Positions 7,992 through 17,611 of a stretch of DNA of 49,541 nucleotides are shown here, one piece after another. The position numbers and the translations under genes are program-made. The notes under the pieces are model-generated. The model did not search any database and was not told the DNA's origin. It saw only the letters and a list, made by a program, of their open reading frames with translations. Source of the stretch: Ignavibacteria bacterium CG2_30_36_16. Lineage in GTDB: Bacteria > Bacteroidota > Ignavibacteria > Ignavibacteriales > Ignavibacteriaceae. The DNA lies in NCBI GenBank assembly GCA_001873185.1, contig MNYQ01000206.1:1-49541 (forward strand), given 5' to 3'. The stretch's first letter is position 1; every line of letters starts with the position of its first letter.

Positions 7992-10850
7992 ATGACTTTT
8001 GAATTTTATAGTTTTCAAAAATTAAAGGAGTTTAATATAAGACTTCTATTTACTCTGACGTTTATTTTTTTCGCAGCCGAAATTGTTTTTGGGCAGTTCT
8101 ATTTCTTTGGCAGGAACAAAGTGCAGTACGAAGAATTTGAGTGGAAGGTTCTACGTACCGAACACTTTAATATTTATTACTACGATGAAATGGAAGAGAT
8201 TGCAAGCATAGGTGCATTTTATGCTGAAGAAATTTATGACGAGTTGAAAGTAAAAATGAATCATGTCGTCATTAACAAAATCCCGCTAATATTTTACAAC
8301 ACACAAAACCATTTTCAGCAAACCAATACAACCCCAGGTTTTATTCCCGAAGGCGTGGGCGGCTTTTTTGAATTTATTAAAGGAAGAGTTGTAATCCCTT
8401 ATACCGGCGCTTTGCAAGATTTCCGGCATGTGATAAGGCATGAAATAGTGCATGTGTTTATGACAACAAAAATAATCCGCATCTTAGCTGACCATAGGTT
8501 GACGGCTGATACTTTTCCCCCGCTCTGGTTCGTGGAAGGGCTTGCAGAATATATGTCGACCGAAGTTGATGCACAGGCAAACATGGTTATAAGAGATGCC
8601 GTTATCAATAATTACTTCGTAGGTCTTGATGATTTTTATAAAATTTACGGCTCATATTTAATGTACAAAGAGGGGCAAAATTTTCTTGAGTTCGTGGAAA
8701 AAAAGTATGGATACGAAAAAATTATTTTATTTATAGAAAACTTTTGGATGTATCCGGATTTTGATGATGTAATTGAATACACCATCGGCAAAAAAATAGA
8801 AGATATAAATAAGGAATGGATATTTTACGCAAAAAGGGAAAACTATCCCATACTTCAAAACAATACAATTATGACTTACGCCGCTGAACAGCTTACCGAT
8901 TTCGGTTTCAACTTTTCGCCCGTTTATTACAAAAATGATATGGGTGAATTCATCTATTTTAACGCTAACCGGGACGGCTATTCCTCACTCTACAAAATAC
9001 AAATTAATTTACCCGATGATGAAGAAGCCGAACCTGAGTTAGTATTACGCGGTGAGAAAACTGATGAATTTAGTGCGTTCCATCTTTTCCAATCTGCAAT
9101 AGATATTTCCATATCCGGCAGGATAGCTTTTGTAACTCGCTCAGGCGCAAATGATGCAATTCATTTTTATTCTATTGAAGATGATGAAGTAGAGTTAGCT
9201 TTAAGAAGAGATAATCTGCTCAGTATTTCATCGCCAAAATTTTCAAAAGACGGAATGCAATTAGTTTTTCAGGCGATTGACCAAAAAGGTTTCAGCGATA
9301 TCTATCATTATTCATTTTTATCCGATTCAATAACGCGCCTAACTAATGATTATTATGACGACCGTTCCCCAACCTTTTCTGCCGATCAAAATTTGATTCT
9401 TTTTTCATCAGACAGAACAGGCGGCACATATAAAAAAAAATATAACATATTTAGTTATTCTCTTTCCGCTAATAAAATAAATTATGTTACTTACCTAAAC
9501 AGCAATAGTTATGATCCCATAGTTTCTCCCGACAGCGTCAATCTGCTTTTTACAAGCGACGTAGACGGAGTAAGAAATATCTGGGAATTAAGATTGACCA
9601 ACAATAACAATGACGCCGACACAATAAGGAAAGTAACAAATTTTATTACAAGTTCATTTGACCCAAAATTTATTGATGATTCAACTTTTATCTTTTGCGG
9701 GTTTGAAGGTTTTTCTTTTAATATTTACAAAAGCAGATTCAACAATCCGGAAATTCATACAACCGAAACTGTAGCTATGAATTTCGACAGCATCGGCGTA
9801 AGATGGATTGAAGGCAGTTTGAAAGCAAACACTGAAGTTGAGAAAGCAGATTACGAAAAAGAATATACTCTCGATTATGCACAGAGTCAGATTACAACCG
9901 ACCCGGTTTTTGGCACACGCGGCGGCGCGGTTCTTTCGCTTAGCGATTTGTTCGGTAACGATAATTATTTCTTTTTAATTTATAACACCGCCGAAGTGCA
10001 AAGCGACTTATTAAAGAGTTTTAATATAATGATACAGCGGCTCGAGTTGGGTGAACGCTCTAATTATGGATATGGAGTTTTTAATTTCAGCGGAAGAAGA
10101 TATGACATTAGAGACTCGGATGAATATTATTTTGAAAGAAGCTTTGGCGGATTTTTCCTCCTCCATTTTCCTCTTTCGAAATTTCAAAGAATTGAAACAT
10201 CCGTTTCAATTGCAAATTCCGACAAGCAGGTCATAACCGGAGTAATTGAGCGCAAAGCGCTACTGCTGACAAATAGTATTTCTTTCGTAATGGATAATTC
10301 TATCTGGAGTCCTTCCGGGCCAGTTGACGGAATACGCGCTCGTTTGTTGCTTGGTTACACGGGTGATGTAAAATTTAGCAACGTAAATTATTTTACTGTT
10401 ATTGCAGATTATCGGCAATATTTACGATTAGGTTTCATGTCATCTCTTGCATTCCGCGGTGCGTTATTTTACAATGAAGGGAAAGAAGCGCGGCGTTATT
10501 TTATGGGAGGAAGCTGGGATTTGCGCGGCTGGAACCGTTGGTCAATTCGTGGTGAAAAAATGTGGATGTCTTCGCTCGAATTACGTTTTCCGCTAATCGA
10601 ACAGATAAATATTAAATTTCCTTTTGTTAATCTCGGCTTTGGCGGCATCCGCGGCGCGGCATTTTTTGACGCGGGCAGCGCATGGGATTCGGAATACAAA
10701 ACTACACTCGGAAGTATAGGCGCCGGCATTCGTTTTAATCTTTTTAACATTATCGTTTTGAGATATGACATGGGTAAAAAAATTCAAAATGATTTTAAAG
10801 AATTTCAACCAGGATTGTTTTACCAATTTTTCTTCGGGTGGGATTTTTGA
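7992..10850 (+). CDS. outer-membrane fusion: zincin-like peptidase domain, TolB-like propeller and Omp85-type barrel
   Basis: The protein is about 952 residues from ATG 7992 and has three parts. After a signal-like segment (RLLFTLTFIFFAAEIVFGQ) comes a zinc-peptidase-like domain with HEIVH at 150-154 and a third-ligand candidate, Glu182 in WFVEGLAEY, as in peptidase MA-type gluzincins. Next are PD40/TolB-like propeller repeats, for example SPTFSADQNLILFSSDRTGG and SPDSVNLLFTSDVDG. The last 250 residues resemble the Omp85/bacterial surface antigen barrel (YFMGGSWDLRGWNRW, GIRGAAFFDAGSAW) and end in Phe, as outer-membrane proteins do. The true start is uncertain: a strong AAAGGAG at 8024-8030 precedes an ATA codon at 8037. 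Its role may be envelope protein processing or assembly, by inference. Confidence 0.8.
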   Translation: MTFEFYSFQKLKEFNIRLLFTLTFIFFAAEIVFGQFYFFGRNKVQYEEFEWKVLRTEHFNIYYYDEMEEIASIGAFYAEEIYDELKVKMNHVVINKIPLIFYNTQNHFQQTNTTPGFIPEGVGGFFEFIKGRVVIPYTGALQDFRHVIRHEIVHVFMTTKIIRILADHRLTADTFPPLWFVEGLAEYMSTEVDAQANMVIRDAVINNYFVGLDDFYKIYGSYLMYKEGQNFLEFVEKKYGYEKIILFIENFWMYPDFDDVIEYTIGKKIEDINKEWIFYAKRENYPILQNNTIMTYAAEQLTDFGFNFSPVYYKNDMGEFIYFNANRDGYSSLYKIQINLPDDEEAEPELVLRGEKTDEFSAFHLFQSAIDISISGRIAFVTRSGANDAIHFYSIEDDEVELALRRDNLLSISSPKFSKDGMQLVFQAIDQKGFSDIYHYSFLSDSITRLTNDYYDDRSPTFSADQNLILFSSDRTGGTYKKKYNIFSYSLSANKINYVTYLNSNSYDPIVSPDSVNLLFTSDVDGVRNIWELRLTNNNNDADTIRKVTNFITSSFDPKFIDDSTFIFCGFEGFSFNIYKSRFNNPEIHTTETVAMNFDSIGVRWIEGSLKANTEVEKADYEKEYTLDYAQSQITTDPVFGTRGGAVLSLSDLFGNDNYFFLIYNTAEVQSDLLKSFNIMIQRLELGERSNYGYGVFNFSGRRYDIRDSDEYYFERSFGGFFLLHFPLSKFQRIETSVSIANSDKQVITGVIERKALLLTNSISFVMDNSIWSPSGPVDGIRARLLLGYTGDVKFSNVNYFTVIADYRQYLRLGFMSSLAFRGALFYNEGKEARRYFMGGSWDLRGWNRWSIRGEKMWMSSLELRFPLIEQINIKFPFVNLGFGGIRGAAFFDAGSAWDSEYKTTLGSIGAGIRFNLFNIIVLRYDMGKKIQNDFKEFQPGLFYQFFFGWDF

Positions 10851-11983
10851 AAAAAGTATTTTTCATATTTCTCCTGATATCATTCATCCCGGCGTGCAGG
10901 CTTTCACTCATTCGGCTTGATGTAAAATATGATAAAACGCCGTACTCACTTTTTGGCGGAACAAATGAACGAAATTTTTTTCTTGATCAAGAAATAAGTC
11001 TTGAGGTAAAAGAAAAATGGACGGGTTCAATTAACGGCAGTTTTAATAACTCATCGGTTACAGTTTTTGATTCATATATTTTTGTGAATGATCTTTCGGG
11101 TAGGATTGCAGTATTTGAAATTAATACCGGCAAACGAAGCGGTGAATTAAAGGAAGAAGACGCAGTTTTTACAGCGCCGGTAATAAAAGATTTTTGGGTA
11201 ATTTTTGCAAGCATAGTAAAAGGAAAAAACTTAAGCCATCTATTGTTCTACGATTATAATGCCGGGCAAGTTAAACATTTGACAGAAATAAAAGGGAGGG
11301 TTACAAACCAATTATTGCTCGATAAAGACGGCGCAATCTTAATTACGGAAGATGGAGATTTGATGAAATATGATTTCGCCGGCAACAGTGTTTGGATTAC
11401 TAAAACAAATTCCACTGTGCACAGCAACCCGGCAATGAGCCGCGGCATCATCGTCTTCGGTACAGATGAAGGTGAGATAATCGGTGCTGATAAAGACAGC
11501 GGAAAAATATTGTATCGGGAAAAAATTGGCAGCCCTGTAATGGGGGGAGTTACGATAAGCGGTATTAAATGTTACTTTGGAAATGACGAAGGGATTTTAT
11601 ATTGCACATCGCTGCAAAATGGAGCTGTTGATTGGAAGTATGATACAAAAGCAAGAATAATAATGAACCCGGCGGCTGGCGAAGGTAACGTCATCGTAGG
11701 TAATCTTGCCGGCGATTTATTCAAACTTGATGCGGAAGACGGCGCGTTAATCTGGAAAACTGAAACTAAAGGTTCTTTAAATGCATCTCCTTTGGTTACA
11801 AGAAATATTATTCTCGTCCCGGATTTATTTGAAAGATTACATTTTGTTGACAGAGAAAATGGAGAAATATTAAAATCAATTACCGTTGAAGGGAGAATGA
11901 AATTATCACCTGTCATTCAAAAGAATTTACTGTTTGTAGGTTTCGATAGAGGAAAAATGAGGGCGTATGAATTTGTCGATTAA
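10847..11983 (+). CDS. BamB-like PQQ-propeller lipoprotein
   Basis: This protein of about 378 residues has a lipoprotein signal (KKVFFIFLLISFIPAC), with the lipobox cysteine close to residue 17. Repeated beta-propeller blades of the PQQ/quinoprotein type follow, for example GRIAVFEINTGK, IIGADKDSGKILYREKIG and DLFKLDAEDGALIWKTETKG. BamB, a lipoprotein of the outer-membrane barrel assembly machine, has the same fold and blade pattern. Its gene starts at TTG 10847, overlapping the stop of the Omp85-barrel fusion, so the two are probably translated together. BamB function is inferred from fold and neighbourhood; a generic propeller lipoprotein is the alternative. A GTG at 10838 is another possible start. 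Confidence 0.75.
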   Translation: MKKVFFIFLLISFIPACRLSLIRLDVKYDKTPYSLFGGTNERNFFLDQEISLEVKEKWTGSINGSFNNSSVTVFDSYIFVNDLSGRIAVFEINTGKRSGELKEEDAVFTAPVIKDFWVIFASIVKGKNLSHLLFYDYNAGQVKHLTEIKGRVTNQLLLDKDGAILITEDGDLMKYDFAGNSVWITKTNSTVHSNPAMSRGIIVFGTDEGEIIGADKDSGKILYREKIGSPVMGGVTISGIKCYFGNDEGILYCTSLQNGAVDWKYDTKARIIMNPAAGEGNVIVGNLAGDLFKLDAEDGALIWKTETKGSLNASPLVTRNIILVPDLFERLHFVDRENGEILKSITVEGRMKLSPVIQKNLLFVGFDRGKMRAYEFVD

Positions 11984-12689
11984 GTTTTGTTCAGCCATTA
12001 TACTTACGTTATTTGCAAATATATTTCCACAGGATTGCAAGGGCACAATAATGATTAATACCGATGATCCTAATTCTATCATAATTATAAATGATTCTTT
12101 AAGGGCAACAGGAAAAACTGTTCTTGCAACAGAAGCAGGATTATATAAAATTACAGCGAAGTGCGGTGTGAGAAGTTGGGATGATATTGTTTTTACAGAT
12201 TCTCTAAATCTTAAATGTGATGAAGAAAAAGTTTTTAATTATAGTTTTAAATCAGCAATACTTCTTCAAACCGATCCTTATGATGCCGGAGTTTATAATA
12301 GTGATTCATTAATCGGGCACACACCTTTATATATTCCTTTTACATCGAATAATTTAATTCTAATGAAGCCGGGTTACGAAACCAAAATTATTAATCCCTT
12401 AGAGATACAAATTGGAATGCCGGTTGTATTAAATTTTTTCGGCAAAACAAAAAAAGAAATCTTTTACGAAAAAAGTATTTTCAAATATCTCATGGGCGGA
12501 ATTGTTGCGCTTGGAGCCGTCACTGCATACTACAAAATAAAAGCAGATAAAAAGTTTGAAGAATATCAGATTACCGGTGAACCGGCGCTGCTTAACAAAA
12601 CAAGGCAATACGATTTGATAAGCGGGATAACGATGGGAGCAATGCAAATAAATTTTGGCGTGCTAATCTATTTTTTCCTTGCAGAATAA
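11967..12689 (+). CDS. PEGA-domain membrane-associated protein
   Basis: This 240-residue protein has a signal peptide (NLSIKFCSAIILTLFANIFP). A PEGA-like beta domain follows, with LLQTDPYDAGVYNSDSLIGH, TPLYIPF and LILMKPGYE. A hydrophobic segment near residues 170-185 (YLMGGIVALGAVTAYY) and a second near the C-terminus may be membrane helices. Its ATG lies 17 bases inside the upstream lipoprotein gene, so it belongs to the same envelope operon. The biochemical role is unknown. PEGA domains are common in surface and cell-envelope proteins. Confidence 0.7.
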   Translation: MNLSIKFCSAIILTLFANIFPQDCKGTIMINTDDPNSIIIINDSLRATGKTVLATEAGLYKITAKCGVRSWDDIVFTDSLNLKCDEEKVFNYSFKSAILLQTDPYDAGVYNSDSLIGHTPLYIPFTSNNLILMKPGYETKIINPLEIQIGMPVVLNFFGKTKKEIFYEKSIFKYLMGGIVALGAVTAYYKIKADKKFEEYQITGEPALLNKTRQYDLISGITMGAMQINFGVLIYFFLAE

Positions 12690-12741
12690 TATTATTTTAC
12701 ACCCGGTAATTATAAATTTATAATCACAACACATTCTTTTT

Positions 12742-13593
12742 ATGTTAACAGTTTTAGAATCATTAAAGCTATCTGCCGAATATCTTGAGAAAAAAAATAT
12801 TGAGGCGCCGAGAATAAATGCCGAGCTTTTGTTAGCTCATGTATTAAAGTGCAAACGTTTAGACCTGTATCTCTCATTCGAACGTCCGCTGAGCGATGAA
12901 GAAAAGAATGCTTACCGGGAATTATTAAAGCGAAGAGGAATGTATGAACCGCTTCAATATATAACCGGCAGGGTTGAGTTTTTCAGTTTGAACATTAAAG
13001 TAAATCCATCTGTTTTAATTCCACGCCCGGAAACAGAATTACTTGTTGAAGAGGTAATTAACAGTTCGGATAAAGAAGCCTCATTAAATATTCTTGATAT
13101 TGGAACGGGAAGCGGAAATATATTAGTAGCCTTAGCAAAAAATCTTTCTAAATCCCAAATCACCGGAGTTGATATAAGCGAGGAAGCTTTATCCGTCGCA
13201 AAAGAAAACGCAGTGTTGAATGAAGTTTCGACAAACATATCTTTTATTAAAAAAGATATGCTAAACGATTTTGTTTTTAATAAAAAATTTGACGTGGTTG
13301 TTTCAAATCCTCCGTATGTTTCTGGAGCGGATTTTGAAGAATTGCGCCCGGAATTAAGACTTCACGAGCCCCATATTTCATTAACTGACCAATTCGATGG
13401 CTATACTTTTTATAGAAAGATTTCTGCAACCGCGCACAATTATTTAAAAAGCGGCGGCAAAATATTTTTTGAAATTGGAATGGGGCAGTCAGCCGTTATT
13501 AAAAAACTTCTTGAAGATAGCGGTTACTCCCAAATTGAAATCATTAAAGATTATGCAAAAATAGATAGAGTAATTAAAGGAGTATTGGGTTGA
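12742..13593 (+). CDS. prmC: peptide chain release factor N5-glutamine methyltransferase
   Basis: PrmC methylates the glutamine of the GGQ motif in release factors RF1 and RF2. The 283 residues show the N-terminal helical substrate-binding domain and then a Rossmann methyltransferase core. ILDIGTGSGNILVAL binds SAM, and VVSNPPYVS is the catalytic NPPY motif that contacts the glutamine amide. The LRPELRLHEPHISL segment after NPPY is typical of the family. In many genomes prmC follows prfA; here it precedes dtd, whose TTG start overlaps the prmC stop. Confidence 0.94.
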   Translation: MLTVLESLKLSAEYLEKKNIEAPRINAELLLAHVLKCKRLDLYLSFERPLSDEEKNAYRELLKRRGMYEPLQYITGRVEFFSLNIKVNPSVLIPRPETELLVEEVINSSDKEASLNILDIGTGSGNILVALAKNLSKSQITGVDISEEALSVAKENAVLNEVSTNISFIKKDMLNDFVFNKKFDVVVSNPPYVSGADFEELRPELRLHEPHISLTDQFDGYTFYRKISATAHNYLKSGGKIFFEIGMGQSAVIKKLLEDSGYSQIEIIKDYAKIDRVIKGVLG

Positions 13594-14042
13594 GAGCTTT
13601 AGTACAGCGGGTGAGCGAAGGCGGGGTTGATATTGCAGAAAAAAATTATAGCGCCCAAATCGGAAAAGGTTTAGTAATTCTTCTTGGAGTAAAGATCGGC
13701 GATAGTGAGAAAGATGTAAATTTTGTAGCAGATAAATGCTGCAGCTTAAGAATTTTTGAAGATGGCATGGGAAAGATGAATTTATCTGTAAAAGATGTTG
13801 ACGGCGAAATATTAATCATCAGCCAATTTACATTATATGGTGAAACCGCAAAGGGCAACCGCCCTGGCTTTACTGAAGCTGCCCGTCCGGAAGAAGCAAT
13901 TCCGCTTTATGAAAAATTCGTTAAAAGATTGAAAGAAACTGTTGGAAACCATAAAGTTAAAACAGGAATATTCGGCGCGATGATGAGCGTTAAAATAGTA
14001 AACGACGGTCCGGTTACACTCTATGTGGAATCAAAAACGTAA
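13590..14042 (+). CDS. dtd: D-aminoacyl-tRNA deacylase
   Basis: Dtd hydrolyses D-amino acids mischarged on tRNA. The 150-residue protein begins MRALVQRVSEGGVDI and carries the signature SQFTLYGETAKGNRPGF. The NDGPVTLYVES end corresponds to the Gly-cisPro-containing motif of the family. The TTG start at 13590 is supported by AAAGGAG at 13576-13582, seven bases upstream, and overlaps the prmC stop. The pairing with prmC suggests a translation-quality operon. Confidence 0.95.
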   Translation: MRALVQRVSEGGVDIAEKNYSAQIGKGLVILLGVKIGDSEKDVNFVADKCCSLRIFEDGMGKMNLSVKDVDGEILIISQFTLYGETAKGNRPGFTEAARPEEAIPLYEKFVKRLKETVGNHKVKTGIFGAMMSVKIVNDGPVTLYVESKT

Positions 14043-14050
14043 AGGACTAT

Positions 14051-14950
14051 ATGCCTGTACTAATGATATTTATTGATGGTGTTGGAATTGGTAATGAAGA
14101 TTATCAATTTAATCCTTTCTTTAAGTACGGGTTTAAAACATTTACCGATATTTTCGGTGACATTCCTTCTTTGCAAAATCAAACAATTGTAAGAAATAAA
14201 AAATTTATTTTTCCGGTTGATGCATGCCTCGGAGTTGAAGGATTTCCGCAAAGCGGTACCGGACAAACAGCAATCTTCTGCGGAATGAACGCTGCAAAGT
14301 TTGTTGGTAAACATTTCGGACCGTTTCCTTATTCCACCCTAATCCCGATCATCGGCGGACAAAACATTCTTAAGCATTACAAAGATGAAGGAAAAAAATC
14401 TCTCTTTGCAAATGCTTATCCGAAACTATTTTTTGATTATTTGAAATCAGGAAAAACAAGATTAAGCGTAACCACTATGTGCTGCCGATTAAGCGGTATT
14501 CCATTAAATAGGGCAAAAGATGTTTATGCCGGGAAAGCGCTTACTGCGGAGATAACAAATTCAAAATGGAATACGAAATTAAATTATAAACTCCCGGTCA
14601 TCTCTCCGGAGCTTGCGGCTAAAAGATTGTTGAGATTAGCCGTTGATAATGATTTTACACTTTACGAATATTTTATTACAGATCATCTCGGTCATGGCAG
14701 GTATGACGGCGAAGTTGAATCCAACATAAAAATATTGGACTCTTTTTTACTAACAGCACTAATAAAATTACCTGAAGAAGTGACACTAATAATTTGCTCT
14801 GACCACGGTAATTTTGAAGATCTTTCGGTGAAGACTCATACTAAAAATCCGGCTTTAACTATAACAGCCGGCAAATTTGCCGAGTCTCTTTTCGAAGAAA
14901 TAAAAGATTTAACTCAAATTAAAAGTGCAATAATTAAAAATTGTAAATGA
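14051..14950 (+). CDS. alkaline phosphatase superfamily metalloenzyme
   Basis: This 299-residue protein has the metal-binding scaffold of the alkaline phosphatase/phosphoglycerate mutase superfamily. MIFIDGVGIG supplies an aspartate and SGTGQTA the probable nucleophile region. DHLGHGRYD, SDHGNFED and a late histidine in KTHTKNP supply the remaining ligands. All metal ligands appear present, so it should be active. The substrate is not evident from sequence; related bacterial proteins are annotated only as metalloenzymes. It starts eight bases after dtd with AAAGGA upstream and overlaps comEC by four bases. Confidence 0.75.
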   Translation: MPVLMIFIDGVGIGNEDYQFNPFFKYGFKTFTDIFGDIPSLQNQTIVRNKKFIFPVDACLGVEGFPQSGTGQTAIFCGMNAAKFVGKHFGPFPYSTLIPIIGGQNILKHYKDEGKKSLFANAYPKLFFDYLKSGKTRLSVTTMCCRLSGIPLNRAKDVYAGKALTAEITNSKWNTKLNYKLPVISPELAAKRLLRLAVDNDFTLYEYFITDHLGHGRYDGEVESNIKILDSFLLTALIKLPEEVTLIICSDHGNFEDLSVKTHTKNPALTITAGKFAESLFEEIKDLTQIKSAIIKNCK

Positions 14951-17331
14951 AAGATTATCCTTTCATCAAATTTGCTTTATTGTTTATATGCGGAATCGTG
15001 TTAGATCGGTTTGTGCATATTAGCATTGAGATGTTTTTTTGCGGGTTACTTCTGCTTATCATTTTGTTTTTTCTTTATAAAAAATTTAATAGACCGGTTT
15101 ATTCTCTCGGTTTTATTTTTCTAAGCTACCTTCTAATTTTATCTGCCGGTTTAATAATCGCTGGTATTAGCAGGGGTAATGTATTCTATCTTACCGAAAA
15201 TATTTTCAAACAAAAAAACTTTACTGCATGGGGAGTTATAAAAGAAATTGCACTGCCCGGAGCAGATAATTATACCTTCCTCCTTTCCGCCGATTCACTA
15301 TTAATAGAAGGGAAAAGCTTTAACTGGCAGCCGGATTTACTCATTAAAGTTAAAGATGAATCTAAGAAGCAGCTTATTAAACAATATAACTTACTCTCAA
15401 ATGGCAATAGAGTTGAAGTTAATGGCACGTATTTTAAAGGAAGAGAAGAACGAAATCCCGGAGAATTTGATTATAATAAATACTTACGCCAAAGCGGCGT
15501 CAGCGGTATTGTTAGTCTTTACGATAGTGACAGCATAAAAATTCTTGATAGTAATCGGTTTGTTTTTTCATCTACGTTCCATACCATCAGAAAAAGTATT
15601 GATAAGCAATTACACGAACATTATTCCGAACAAGCTTACGGACTGCTAAAAGGCTTGCTGTTAGCCGACAGAAGCAGCATAGATTACGAAACCAAAAACT
15701 TATTCGTCAACAGCGGGGTTGTGCATGTGTTAGCAGTTTCCGGTTTACATGTGGGATTTATAGGAATAATTTTTTATTTCTTATTCGGACGGTTGAATGT
15801 TTATCTAAGAATTTATTCTACAATAGCAGGGCTTTTATTTTTCATGTTTTTAACCGGCGTACCTCCGTCTGTTTTTAGAGCCACAGTAATGGCGGTTATA
15901 ATATTGCTCGCGCAGTTAACAGAAAGAACTTCTAACATTTATAATTCTCTTGCATTAGCCGCTGTCATTCTTTTAATAATTGAGCCGACAGAAATATTTA
16001 ATCCCGGATTCCAATTGTCTTTTTCGGCGGTGCTGTCGATAGCTTATTTTTATCCTTTATTCAACAGTTACATCAATAAAATTGAAATCAATAAATATTT
16101 GAGAGCGGTTTTACTTTTCGCTGCTGTTTCGTTCAGCGCTCAAATTGGAACGCTTCCTTTTACGCTGATGTACTTTGGGAAGTTATCTATCACTTCGTTG
16201 TTCGCAAACCTTGTTGTTATCCCTCTGATTGGTGTGATAGTAGGAATCGGAATAACTTCCATTTTATTTGCGGTGATATCTTCCTCAATAGCAGCAATTT
16301 ATGCAGCCGCAAATGACGCTGCTGCGTGGCTGCTTTTTACTATTGTAGAGTTTGCCGGGAATGGGGATTATTCGTTTATAAGAATCCCGGATTTTTCATT
16401 GTATGATGCCATAATTTATTACCTGCTGTTAACAACATCATTATTCTTGATGAGGTTTACTCAAAAATTTCTCTTTAAAGTAGTGATATTATTTTCATCA
16501 GCTTTTCTTTTTTTTATTGCTGCTTCTTATGATGATAAGGCATTACTCACCCCCGGTAATTTTAATGTTGTTATGATTGATGTCGGGCAGGGGGATTCCT
16601 TTTTGCTTTCTTTCCCTAATGGCAAAGCAGCGTTAATCGATGCCGGTGAAGCCACAAATGATTTTTGTAACGGCGAGCGTGTAATTATTCCGCTGCTTGA
16701 TAAACTCGGCATTGAAAAAATTAATTATGCATTTATCTCCCATTTTGATAACGACCACTACGGCGGAATGGTTAGTCTAATTTACAGAAATAAGATAGGC
16801 AAAGTATTTTTGCCTGCTCACGATACATCGTCAAAAGCGATCAGGTTTATCAACTACTTAATAAAGAATAAAATTCCATATGAGTATTGCATCCGCCAAA
16901 AAGTAAGTGAAGGCGGCGTTTCTATTTATGCAGTGAGCAGAGGAGATGATTCTGACGAGCAATATTCTTCAAACGACAATAGCGTAATTATAAAAGCTGT
17001 TTATGGTAAAAATTCTTTTCTCTTTACAGGCGACCTTGAAAGAAAAGGAGAAAAATATTTTTTGAAGAATGCAAAAAAGTTTTTAGATGTTGATGTATTA
17101 AAAGTTTCTCATCACGGAAGTAAAACCGGTTCATCTTTGGATTTTCTTGAAGCTGTAACTCCCCGCATTAGTTTAATAAGCGCCGGTGTTAAAAATAAAT
17201 TTAACCATCCTTCCAAAGAAGTTTTGGCGAGACTTGCAAAACACAAAAGTTCCATATACAGAACGGATAAAAGCGGAGCAGTGATTCTAAAATCGGACGG
17301 TAAAAATATTTCTGAAATAAGCTGGAGATAA
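14947..17331 (+). CDS. comEC: ComEC/Rec2-family competence protein
   Basis: This 794-residue polytopic membrane protein has the three standard parts. The N-terminal DUF4131-like region contains NPGEFDYNKYLRQSGVSGI. The central multi-helix competence domain has HVLAVSGLHVGF and PPSVFRATVMAV. The C-terminal metallo-beta-lactamase-like domain has DVGQGDSFLLSFPNG, FISHFDNDHYGG and LKVSHHGSKTGSS. ComEC forms the inner-membrane channel for DNA uptake, and the C-terminal domain is a proposed nuclease. No other competence genes are in the window. The start overlaps the previous stop as ATGA. Confidence 0.93.
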   Translation: MKDYPFIKFALLFICGIVLDRFVHISIEMFFCGLLLLIILFFLYKKFNRPVYSLGFIFLSYLLILSAGLIIAGISRGNVFYLTENIFKQKNFTAWGVIKEIALPGADNYTFLLSADSLLIEGKSFNWQPDLLIKVKDESKKQLIKQYNLLSNGNRVEVNGTYFKGREERNPGEFDYNKYLRQSGVSGIVSLYDSDSIKILDSNRFVFSSTFHTIRKSIDKQLHEHYSEQAYGLLKGLLLADRSSIDYETKNLFVNSGVVHVLAVSGLHVGFIGIIFYFLFGRLNVYLRIYSTIAGLLFFMFLTGVPPSVFRATVMAVIILLAQLTERTSNIYNSLALAAVILLIIEPTEIFNPGFQLSFSAVLSIAYFYPLFNSYINKIEINKYLRAVLLFAAVSFSAQIGTLPFTLMYFGKLSITSLFANLVVIPLIGVIVGIGITSILFAVISSSIAAIYAAANDAAAWLLFTIVEFAGNGDYSFIRIPDFSLYDAIIYYLLLTTSLFLMRFTQKFLFKVVILFSSAFLFFIAASYDDKALLTPGNFNVVMIDVGQGDSFLLSFPNGKAALIDAGEATNDFCNGERVIIPLLDKLGIEKINYAFISHFDNDHYGGMVSLIYRNKIGKVFLPAHDTSSKAIRFINYLIKNKIPYEYCIRQKVSEGGVSIYAVSRGDDSDEQYSSNDNSVIIKAVYGKNSFLFTGDLERKGEKYFLKNAKKFLDVDVLKVSHHGSKTGSSLDFLEAVTPRISLISAGVKNKFNHPSKEVLARLAKHKSSIYRTDKSGAVILKSDGKNISEISWR

Positions 17332-17611
17332 AGTAGAAGATTATATTTATATTTCTAAAGCTAAAAAACTTAGTGAAGAAATAAATACAACAGCTGATCC
17401 TAAAAATTTTTTAACAAGTAAGTTACCTTACGCAGATATTGTAGTACGAAGTCCGTTAGCTAACGGATAAAAATTATGTAATTTATCGAAGCTTCGCTTC
17501 GATTTACATCATGATTAACTGTTCCTTGAGTAACGTGAGTAAGTAGATTGGTTCTTGAATCGGTTGACAAATAAAAAATTAAAAAACAATCATCAAATTA
17601 TAGGAGATACA
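17332..17611. other. intergenic region with palindrome and hairpin
   Basis: This gap contains the 16-base palindrome TCCGTTAGCTAACGGA at 17452-17467. A hairpin at 17485-17503 has arms ATCGAAGC and GCTTCGAT with a TTC loop. The hairpin has no following T-run, so it is not a clear terminator for comEC. An open frame from TTG 17555 leads into purE but has no ribosome binding site. Confidence 0.5.
17452..17467. repeat. CCGTT(A/G)GCTAACGG palindromic repeat
   Basis: TCCGTTAGCTAACGGA is a perfect 16-base palindrome. Related intergenic copies lie at 2419-2448, 22251-22270 and 25049-25062. Confidence 0.6.

Noticed and set aside
17485-17503. Terminator for comEC
   Set aside because: The hairpin is not followed by a T-run on the plus strand.
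17555-17611. N-terminal extension of purE
   Set aside because: No ribosome binding site at TTG 17555. The ATG at 17612 has a good one and gives the normal family length.
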